Positions 57,902 to 64,000 of a DNA stretch of 64,000 bases are shown one piece after another (the first letter of the stretch is position 1; each line of letters begins with the position of its first letter). The notes beneath the pieces are model-generated. The model did no database searches and had not been told where the DNA came from. It saw only the letters and a program-made list of their open reading frames with translations. Origin of the DNA: Lachnospiraceae bacterium (GTDB lineage Bacteria > Bacillota > Clostridia > Lachnospirales > Lachnospiraceae). The DNA lies in NCBI GenBank assembly GCA_017626325.1, contig JAGAIZ010000044.1:1-64000 (forward strand), given 5' to 3'. The position numbers were made by a program, and so were the translations under genes.

Positions 57902-58780
57902 ATGATGAACTTTCATATTCTGACATTGTTCCCGGAGATGGTCATGCAGGGACTGCATACCAGTATATTAAAACGGGCGGTGGACAAAGAATATATCAGT
58001 ATAGAAGCAGTAAATATAAGGGATTACACACTGAATAAGCATGGTAAGGTGGACGATTACACTTACGGCGGCGGCGCGGGAATGCTGATGCAGGCGCAGC
58101 CCGTGTACGATGCTTATCGGGCGGTGGAGCAGAGAATCATATCGAAGCGGCAGAGTGGAGCGCAGATGCGGGAGATACGGACGAATGGACGGATACAGTC
58201 CTGCCGCGTTATCTACGTGACGCCTCAGGGAAAGACCTTTAACCAGGAGATGGCCCAGGAGATGGCGCGGGAAGAAGATCTTGTGTTCCTCTGTGGACAT
58301 TATGAAGGTATCGACGAGCGGGTGCTGGAGGAGATCGTAACCGATTATGTCTCTATCGGCGATTATGTGCTGACAGGCGGTGAGCTTCCGGCAATGGTCA
58401 TGACAGACGCTGTCGCAAGACTTGTACCGGGGGTTTTGCACAACGGCGAATCGGCGGCGACAGAGTCATTTTCCGATTATCTGCTGGAATATCCCCAGTA
58501 TTCCAGGCCGGAAGTCTGGCAGGGCAGACAGGTGCCTGAGATCCTGCTCTCCGGTGATCATGCGAAAATAGAAGAATGGCGTCTGGAACAGTCCATTGAG
58601 AGGACGAAGAGGCTGCGCCCGGATTTGTATGAGAAGTGGGCGGCTGCGCACGAAGCATATTTCATGCGGAAAGCGAAAAAAGAAGCCAGAGAGAGAAGAA
58701 AAGCCATGAAACGTCAGAAAGCAGGCAGCCAGACAAACATGGAAGAAACGCAGAAATCAGAAGTGCAGAAAATTGAATAA
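57902..58780 (+). CDS. trmD: tRNA (guanine-N1)-methyltransferase TrmD
   Basis: TrmD methylates G37 of tRNAs to prevent frameshifting. The knot-fold motifs are clear: HILTLFPEM, DDYTYGGGAGMLMQAQP, LCGHYEGIDERV, SIGDYVLTGGELPAMVM and RPEVWQGRQVPEILLSGDH. At 292 aa it is longer than the usual 230-250. The extra length is an insert near residues 78-98 (SKRQSGAQMREIR) and a basic, low-complexity C-terminal tail (nt about 58665-58775). AAAGG is 7 bases before the start. ATG 57905 is the alternative. Confidence 0.96.
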   Translation: MMNFHILTLFPEMVMQGLHTSILKRAVDKEYISIEAVNIRDYTLNKHGKVDDYTYGGGAGMLMQAQPVYDAYRAVEQRIISKRQSGAQMREIRTNGRIQSCRVIYVTPQGKTFNQEMAQEMAREEDLVFLCGHYEGIDERVLEEIVTDYVSIGDYVLTGGELPAMVMTDAVARLVPGVLHNGESAATESFSDYLLEYPQYSRPEVWQGRQVPEILLSGDHAKIEEWRLEQSIERTKRLRPDLYEKWAAAHEAYFMRKAKKEARERRKAMKRQKAGSQTNMEETQKSEVQKIE

Positions 58781-58784
58781 ACGC

Positions 58785-58813
58785 TTGCATTTCCGGTTTC
58801 GATATGGTAAATT
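58785..58813 (+). promoter_or_regulatory. Promoter of rplS
   Basis: TTGCAT (58785-58790) and TAAATT (58808-58813) are spaced by 17 bases, 4 bases after the trmD stop. It gives rplS a leader of about 70 bases; I could not fold a known L19 leader from it by eye. Confidence 0.68.
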
Positions 58814-58888
58814 ATTAATGTTGTGAAAAAAGATGGTCCTCTGTTACAGAATGTATTAAGAACATCCAAGTCATATAGGAGGCAGAAT

Positions 58889-59236
58889 ATGAACGAAATT
58901 ATCAAAGAAATTGAAGCGGCGCAGTTGAAAGAAGGCGTTGGCGGTTTTGAAGTCGGCGATACCGTTAAGGTTTACGGTAAGATTAAGGAAGGTAACCGTG
59001 AGAGAATTCAGGTATTCGAGGGCACTGTATTGAAGATTCAAGGCGGAAGCAACAGAGAGACTTTCACTGTCAGAAAGGTATCTAACGGTGTCGGCGTTGA
59101 GAAGACATGGCCGATGCACTCTCCTAACGTAGAGAAGGTAGAAGTGGTAAGAAAAGGTAAGGTAAGACGTGCGAAACTGAATTACTTAAGAGACCGTGTT
59201 GGTAAGAAGGCTAAGGTTAAAGAATTAGTTAAATAA
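58889..59236 (+). CDS. rplS: 50S ribosomal protein L19
   Basis: The 115-aa protein sits at the 30S-50S interface. It shows the family pattern [33 protein letters not shown] and the basic C-terminus [23 protein letters not shown] 58889 has AGGAGG 6-7 bases upstream; the frame upstream of it is non-conserved. It has its own promoter after trmD and a strong terminator after the stop. Confidence 0.98.
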   Translation: MNEIIKEIEAAQLKEGVGGFEVGDTVKVYGKIKEGNRERIQVFEGTVLKIQGGSNRETFTVRKVSNGVGVEKTWPMHSPNVEKVEVVRKGKVRRAKLNYLRDRVGKKAKVKELVK

Positions 59237-59254
59237 TGCAGGAAATGAAGCGGA

Positions 59255-59288
59255 AGATACCTCGAAGCGATTTGAGGTATCTTTTTTT
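59255..59288 (+). terminator. Intrinsic terminator after rplS
   Basis: A perfect 9-bp stem, AGATACCTC (59255-59263) and GAGGTATCT (59274-59282), is followed by a run of T to 59288. Confidence 0.94.
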
Positions 59289-59291
59289 CGG

Positions 59292-59321
59292 TTGAACAAT
59301 GTACTTTACTCATGCTATACT
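59292..59321 (+). promoter_or_regulatory. Promoter of the lepB-rbgA-lepB-rnhB operon
   Basis: TTGAAC (59292-59297) and TATACT (59316-59321) are spaced by 18 bases, with an extended -10 (TGC before TATACT), just after the rplS terminator. Confidence 0.78.
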
Positions 59322-59362
59322 ATTTAGGTTAAAAGTTTTGGAAAGGTAAGAGGGAAGAGTCT

Positions 59363-59947
59363 ATGGCAAGACGTAAGGGCTTGACTTTTTATCAGAAAAA
59401 GAAGAAATTAAATTCAAATGTGATCAAGGATATATTCGAGATGATTGTCGGCAGTGTGGCGGCGGTTTTTCTCGCGTTTGTGATTGTTTATTCGGTGGGA
59501 ATGCGCACCAGTGTAATCGGGGACTCTATGGAACCTGCGTTATATAACGGACAGGAAATACTGATGAACAGAGTCATTTATAAGCTGTCGTCGCCCAAGA
59601 GAGGCGACGTGGTGGTTTTTTTGCCTAACGGCAATGAAAATTCCCATTATTATGTTAAAAGAGTTGTAGGGCTTCCGGGAGAAACGATTCAGATCAAGGA
59701 CGGCGGCGTGTATGTAGACGGCGTGCTGCTGGATGAGGACGAAGAACTGGATAAGATGATTGACGCGGGGATAGCCCAGAATGAATTGACGCTGGCGGCG
59801 GATGAATATTTCGTATTGGGGGATAATCGTAACAGCAGCGAAGACAGCCGCTCCGGTAACATCGGCGCGATCAATAAGAATAACATCATCGGCAAGGCGT
59901 GGTTTCATATGGCGGCGGAAGATGAGAGCATAGGATTGGTGGAATAA
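59363..59947 (+). CDS. lepB: Signal peptidase I (first of two)
   Basis: This membrane protease removes signal peptides from exported proteins. The 194-aa protein has a basic N-terminus and one membrane helix (VAAVFLAFVIVYSVGM), then the catalytic serine in GDSMEPALY, the general-base lysine in YYVKRVVGLPGET and the signature GDNRNSSEDSR. This is the short, single-pass Gram-positive form. It is followed by rbgA after 20 bases and by a second lepB, forming a lepB-rbgA-lepB-rnhB group. Confidence 0.95.
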   Translation: MARRKGLTFYQKKKKLNSNVIKDIFEMIVGSVAAVFLAFVIVYSVGMRTSVIGDSMEPALYNGQEILMNRVIYKLSSPKRGDVVVFLPNGNENSHYYVKRVVGLPGETIQIKDGGVYVDGVLLDEDEELDKMIDAGIAQNELTLAADEYFVLGDNRNSSEDSRSGNIGAINKNNIIGKAWFHMAAEDESIGLVE

Positions 59948-59967
59948 AGGAAGGGTCAGGTAGACGG

Positions 59968-60828
59968 ATGAATTATCAGTGGTATCCTGGTCATATGACG
60001 AAGGCGAAGCGTATGATGCAGGAAAATATCGGCTTGATTGATCTGGTGATTGAACTGGTGGACGCGAGGATTCCTCTCAGCAGCAGAAATCCCGATATAG
60101 ATGAGCTTGGAAAGAATAAGGCGAGATTAATTCTTTTAAATAAGTCAGATCTTGCGGACCGGAAGGCAAATCAGATCTGGGTAGAATATTTCAAAGCGAA
60201 AGGCTTCCATGTACTGGAAATTAACGCTAAAACCGGGCAGGGGCTTAAGGCGATTCAGGGAATGGTGAAGGAAGCGTGCCAAGATAAAATCGAACGTGAC
60301 AGGAAGAGGGGGATTAAGAATCGTCCTGTCAGGGCGATCGTGGTGGGAATCCCCAATGTGGGTAAATCTACCTTCATTAACTCGTTTGCCGGTAAGGCGT
60401 GTACGAAAACCGGCAATAAACCCGGTGTGACGAAAGGCAAACAATGGATACGGCTGAATAAGGAGTTAGAGCTGTTAGACACGCCCGGTATTCTGTGGCC
60501 TAAGTTCGAGAGTGAAGAGGTAGGCAGGAATCTTGCCTTCATCGGTTCCATGAATGATGAAATCCTGCAGATGACGGAGCTTGCGTCAGATCTGACGGCA
60601 TACCTGTTAAAGCATTACCGTGCAGAACTGCTTGGCAGATATCAGATGGAGGATACAGGAGATGCTGTCACACCTGCCATGGTACTGGAGCATGTCTGCG
60701 AGAACCGTAAATGCTATAAGAAGGGACAGGAGCCTGATTACGAGAAGGCGGCCTCTCTTGTGATCGATGATTTCAGAAGCGGAAGATTAGGCGCGGTTAC
60801 GCTGGAAATGCCGGATGCCGCAGGTTGA
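59968..60828 (+). CDS. rbgA: Ribosome biogenesis GTPase RbgA (YlqF)
   Basis: RbgA is a circularly permuted GTPase needed for late 50S assembly. The permutation is visible: G4 (LNKSDLADR, about residues 54-62) comes before G1 (GIPNVGKSTFINSFAG) and G3 (LLDTPGILWPK). The N-terminus MNYQWYPGHMTKAKRMM is characteristic. The 286-aa length is normal. It lies between two signal peptidase genes and upstream of rnhB, as in other Firmicutes (ylqF-rnhB). Confidence 0.97.
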   Translation: MNYQWYPGHMTKAKRMMQENIGLIDLVIELVDARIPLSSRNPDIDELGKNKARLILLNKSDLADRKANQIWVEYFKAKGFHVLEINAKTGQGLKAIQGMVKEACQDKIERDRKRGIKNRPVRAIVVGIPNVGKSTFINSFAGKACTKTGNKPGVTKGKQWIRLNKELELLDTPGILWPKFESEEVGRNLAFIGSMNDEILQMTELASDLTAYLLKHYRAELLGRYQMEDTGDAVTPAMVLEHVCENRKCYKKGQEPDYEKAASLVIDDFRSGRLGAVTLEMPDAAG

Positions 60829-60859
60829 GCAAAGAGCAGAGAATCGAGGATAATCAGTC

Positions 60860-61399
60860 ATGAAAAGAGTGTTAAAAGAGATATTAAGTACCAGTATCTA
60901 TTTACTGGGCGTTTTATTGGTCACTTACCTTATTATTCATTTTGTGGGACAAAGAACGGAGGTACAGGGGGGGTCCATGGAACCGAAGCTTTATAGTGAG
61001 GATAACCTGATTGTAGACAAGATCAGTTACAGATTCCATGATCCCGAGCGGTTTGATATCATCGTCTTTCCTTATCAGTATGCGGATAATACCTATTACA
61101 TAAAGAGAATCATCGGATTGCCGGGAGAAACCGTCCAGATTGATACGGAGGGCAATATCTGGATTGACGGGGAAATATTAGAAGAAAATTATGGTAAAGA
61201 GGTGATCTTGAATCCCGGCAGGGCATACGAACCGATTGTTCTGGGTGAAGACGAGTATTTTGTTATGGGAGACAACCGAAATAACAGCACTGACAGCAGA
61301 GATCCTTCCGTGGGTAATATCAGAAGAGAGGATATTGTAGGAAGGGCATGGCTGCGCATACTGCCGCTTAATAAATTCGGCTTCATCAGGCACAGGTAA
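60860..61399 (+). CDS. lepB: Signal peptidase I (second of two)
   Basis: A second type I signal peptidase of 179 aa has one N-terminal membrane helix (TSIYLLGVLLVTYLIIHFVG), the serine motif GGSMEPKLY, the lysine in YYIKRIIGLPGETV and GDNRNNSTDSR. All catalytic residues are present, so both copies are likely active. It differs from the first at many positions, so this is old divergence rather than a recent duplication. rnhB follows after 17 bases. Different substrate preference is possible but unproven. Confidence 0.95.
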   Translation: MKRVLKEILSTSIYLLGVLLVTYLIIHFVGQRTEVQGGSMEPKLYSEDNLIVDKISYRFHDPERFDIIVFPYQYADNTYYIKRIIGLPGETVQIDTEGNIWIDGEILEENYGKEVILNPGRAYEPIVLGEDEYFVMGDNRNNSTDSRDPSVGNIRREDIVGRAWLRILPLNKFGFIRHR

Positions 61400-61416
61400 T
61401 CGGAAAGGACAGGAAA

Positions 61417-62175
61417 ATGGCGGAAGCAATCGGAACGATCAGAGAAAAATTACAGGCAGCTACGATAGAAGAGCTGCCTGCTTTATTTGCGCAGTATGAA
61501 CAGGATCCCCGCGCGGGAGTCCGGGCGGCGGTAGAGAAGAGCCGGAAGAGAATAGACGCGTATGAGAGAGAGGTGGCGCGGTGCGAACTGCTGAAGCAAT
61601 ATGAACGGGAGTATGCCGCCTATGCGCATATATGCGGTATTGACGAAGTGGGGCGCGGACCGTTGGCGGGACCGGTCGTGGCGGGCGCGGTTATTTTGCC
61701 GAAAGATTGTGACATTTTATATATCAACGATTCGAAGAAACTGTCCGAAAAAAAAAGAGAAGAATTGTATGACGTTATCATGGAGAAAGCGGTGGCGGTA
61801 GGTATCGGATACAGCTCACCGGATCGGATTGATAAGATCAATATCCTGCAGGCAACTTATGAGGCGATGCGGGAAGCGATCAACAAGCTTGCGGTGGAGC
61901 CGGATCTTCTGTTAAACGACGCCGTTACGATTCCGGAAGTCTCTGTCAGGCAGGTGCCGATCATCAAGGGAGACGCGAAGAGCATATCCATCGGCGCTGC
62001 CAGTATTGTGGCGAAGGTGACAAGGGATCGTCTGATGGTAAAGTATGATGAAATTTATCCGGAATATCAATTTGCGTCGAATAAAGGATACGGGGCGCAG
62101 GTACATATTGAGGCGCTTAAGAAATATGGTCCTTGTCCGATTCACCGGAAGACATTTATCACACATTTTATATAG
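61417..62175 (+). CDS. rnhB: Ribonuclease HII
   Basis: RNase HII removes ribonucleotides and RNA primers from DNA. The 252-aa protein has an N-terminal helical extension, then GIDEVGRGPLAGPVVAGAVI with the catalytic Asp-Glu pair, NDSKKLSEKKREEL, LLLNDAV and KVTRDRLM. These are the conserved acidic and basic residues of the family. It follows lepB by 17 bases and precedes the FliK-like gene by 38. Confidence 0.97.
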   Translation: MAEAIGTIREKLQAATIEELPALFAQYEQDPRAGVRAAVEKSRKRIDAYEREVARCELLKQYEREYAAYAHICGIDEVGRGPLAGPVVAGAVILPKDCDILYINDSKKLSEKKREELYDVIMEKAVAVGIGYSSPDRIDKINILQATYEAMREAINKLAVEPDLLLNDAVTIPEVSVRQVPIIKGDAKSISIGAASIVAKVTRDRLMVKYDEIYPEYQFASNKGYGAQVHIEALKKYGPCPIHRKTFITHFI

Positions 62176-62213
62176 AAGTCAGGGTGTGAAAACGCTCTGA
62201 CACGGAGGGAAAT

Positions 62214-63974
62214 GTGAATCTGGGAAGTGTATTTAAAAGAAGTAATCAGAATATTCGGACCACTGAGAATGTGAAGACATCTGATTCCGTGACCAGAGGC
62301 GAGCGGCTCTATAAGCTGCAGAGCGAGATCCGCAGTATGAAACCGGGACAGACGCTGCAGGGGACTGTGGTCAGCCGGAGCGGAAATACGGTACAGATTG
62401 CATTGAGTCAGGAGCTTAGTGTTAATGCTAAGATAGATCAGAGTATCAGCCTGACGCTGGGACAGTTGATGAGCTTCGAGATCAAGGCTAACAACGGATC
62501 GCTGCTCTCCCTGTCTCCCTTATATACGAATACCGCGAATGCGGAAATGATCATGCGGGCGCTGATAGAAGCGGGGCTGCCGGAGAATGCGGATAATGTG
62601 AAGATGGTGGAAAGCATGATGGAAGAAGGCATGCCTATTGACAGAGAATCTATTCTTAGTGTGAGCAGGCAGTTATTGGAGTTCCCGGGACAGGATCCTT
62701 CGTCCGTCATTCAGATGATCAGACTGGGACTTCCTGTTACGGAGACGGATATTGAACAGTTTGAACAGTACAGAAATGCAAATCATCAGCTTCTTGGCAG
62801 CGCAGAGACGATTATGAATGAGCTGCCGGAGGTATTCACAGAGCTTTTGCAGGAGGGCAAGATGCAGCAGGCGGCAGAACTGTATCGGAATATCCTGGAT
62901 ATTTTCGCGGCAGAGCAGGAAGATCCTGTTATTCTGTACGAGAATGCAGCGCCGGAAGAAATGCCGGATGCGGGGATGAACGGCGCGGAGAGGGAAACAG
63001 TGGAAACGCCGCAGGCTGCAGATAAGGGTACAGAAGCACAGACGGCGCAGGAGATACTGCGGTATGATGCGTCAGGACAGACGGCGCAGACGGAAGCAGA
63101 CGGCGGTATCCTTACGGATGGGAATAAGGCTCTTACAGCCCAGGCAGAGACCTCTCCGCTGACGAAACAGCAGTGGAACGCGTTAAGCGATCTCTTAAAG
63201 GAACTGGGTGTGGAAGAGGCGCAGACAGAACAGATCAGGCAGGGAGAGACGACGACGAAAGAAGTCTTAAGGCTGATCAGAGAATTTATGCCAAAAGACG
63301 GCGCAGGAGCGGCACTCTCCCGTGAATTGGGGCAGGTGCTTCACAGCAGGGAATTTCAGACGCTGTTAAAGGCGGAAATGGAAAATCAATGGCTGATTAA
63401 GCCCGGGGATGTGGCGGATCCGGATAAGGTAAAGCAGCTTTACGAACGGGTAAGGGAGCAGTCGGCGAGGCTTCATGAAGCATTGCAGGCTGTGGATAAG
63501 GGTGGCACTGCGGCCGCCAAAAGCGTGCAGAATCTGCAGAATAACATGGATTTCATGAATAAAATGAATCACGTGTTTACTTATGTGCAGCTTCCGCTTA
63601 AAATGGCGGGGAACAATGCCCACGGTGATTTATATGTCTATACCAATAAGAAGAGTCTGGCGGCTAAGGATGGAAACGTGAGCGCGCTCCTGCATCTGGA
63701 TATGGAACACTTAGGACCGATGGATGTATATGTAACGATGCAGAGCCAGAAAGTGAATACGAATTTCACCTTAAGCGATGAGAGCGCGATCGAGCTGATT
63801 GAACAGCATATCGGACTTCTGGATGAGAGACTTGCGAAGAGAGGATATGATATGAAAGCGCAGTTTCAGGTCAGGGAGACAGAGGAAGATGCGCAGGGGA
63901 TTATGCAGACGATTCTCAATCAGGACAAAAATATTTCCGTGCTGAGCAGGACATCCTTTGATATGAGGGCGTAA
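62214..63974 (+). CDS. FliK-like (YlqG-like) protein
   Basis: The 586-aa protein starts at GTG with GGAGGGA a few bases upstream. The first 100 residues form a beta-rich region (LQGTVVSRSGNTVQIALSQE). A long Glu/Gln/Ala-rich low-complexity middle follows, then a C-terminal domain resembling the flagellar hook-length control C-terminus (VFTYVQLPLKMAG, GDLYVYTNKK, SALLHLDMEHLGPMDVYVTM). In Bacillus the same position after rnhB holds ylqG, followed by the FlhB-like ylqH, and the next frame here fits that. No flagellar genes are seen in the window, so a hook-length role is doubtful. Confidence 0.78.
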   Translation: MNLGSVFKRSNQNIRTTENVKTSDSVTRGERLYKLQSEIRSMKPGQTLQGTVVSRSGNTVQIALSQELSVNAKIDQSISLTLGQLMSFEIKANNGSLLSLSPLYTNTANAEMIMRALIEAGLPENADNVKMVESMMEEGMPIDRESILSVSRQLLEFPGQDPSSVIQMIRLGLPVTETDIEQFEQYRNANHQLLGSAETIMNELPEVFTELLQEGKMQQAAELYRNILDIFAAEQEDPVILYENAAPEEMPDAGMNGAERETVETPQAADKGTEAQTAQEILRYDASGQTAQTEADGGILTDGNKALTAQAETSPLTKQQWNALSDLLKELGVEEAQTEQIRQGETTTKEVLRLIREFMPKDGAGAALSRELGQVLHSREFQTLLKAEMENQWLIKPGDVADPDKVKQLYERVREQSARLHEALQAVDKGGTAAAKSVQNLQNNMDFMNKMNHVFTYVQLPLKMAGNNAHGDLYVYTNKKSLAAKDGNVSALLHLDMEHLGPMDVYVTMQSQKVNTNFTLSDESAIELIEQHIGLLDERLAKRGYDMKAQFQVRETEEDAQGIMQTILNQDKNISVLSRTSFDMRA

Positions 63975-63987
63975 GGAGGCGGAGCAT

Positions 63988-64000
63988 ATGGTGCGGGATG
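63988..64000 (+). CDS. Start of the next gene, probably FlhB C-terminal-like (YlqH-like), cut by window end
   Basis: An ATG at 63988 follows AAGGAGG by 8 bases and opens a frame (MVRD) that runs off the window 13 bases after the stop of the FliK-like gene. The identity as ylqH is inferred only from gene order in Bacillus (rnhB-ylqG-ylqH); four residues cannot support it by themselves. Confidence 0.45.

Overview
The window looks like chromosomal core DNA of an anaerobic, moderate-GC Firmicute, most likely Lachnospiraceae or a close Clostridial relative. The support is gene order and content: yceD-rpmF-plsX-acpP-rnc-smc-ftsY, then ylxM-ffh-rpsP-khpA-rimM-trmD-rplS-lepB-rbgA-lepB-rnhB-ylqG-ylqH(start), plus pta-ackA, feoAB, a two-gene SUF-like system and a UPF0237/UPF0210 pair. 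Almost everything is on the + strand; only tmcAL and one predicted antisense RNA are on the - strand. No phage, insertion sequence, CRISPR array or rRNA was seen.

Region by region. 0-6.3 kb: a Lys/Glu-rich membrane protein cut by the window edge, hisH-hisF, ung, lysA behind its own promoter, tRNA-Leu(CAA), and a secreted GH25 lysozyme. 6.4-13.3 kb: a zinc-finger membrane protein, polA, coaE, a long FtsA-like actin-fold protein and a WalJ-like hydrolase. 13.3-17.3 kb: UPF0237-UPF0210 behind a promoter and candidate attenuator, a YczE-like membrane protein, an epimerase and a small conserved protein. 17.3-22.3 kb: cheW-mcp, then feoAB with a Fur-type box. 22.4-30.8 kb: a GH13 alpha-glucan hydrolase under a CG-centred operator, a LacI-sensor/GGDEF protein, a His-less HPr-like (Crh-like) protein and sbcDC. 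30.8-38.3 kb: sufC and sufB/D-like genes, cardiolipin synthase, an acyltransferase, a hybrid histidine kinase and convergent tmcAL. 38.4-41.3 kb: pta-ackA and a Nim-like flavoprotein. 41.3-49.2 kb: the rpmF-to-ftsY lipid/RNA/chromosome cluster, with a structured element just before rnc. 49.2-54.3 kb: ilvA, a YitT protein, a membrane-anchored GH25 enzyme, an AraC regulator and a DUF1905/cysteine-peptidase-like fusion. 54.4-54.8 kb: a predicted type I toxin-antitoxin locus. 54.8-64 kb: the SRP/ribosome-maturation cluster ending in FliK-like and FlhB-like genes.

The most interesting items are the type I toxin locus (30-aa membrane peptide, opposing promoters, antisense RNA, masked Shine-Dalgarno), the pseudoknot-capable element directly before the rnc ribosome binding site, the terminator inside the leader of the UPF0237 gene, the LacI-sensor/GGDEF fusion beside an amylase, and the Crh-like HPr paralogue. 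Operators, promoters and RNA structures were found by eye and base-paired by hand. Family assignments come from recognised motifs, not from searches.
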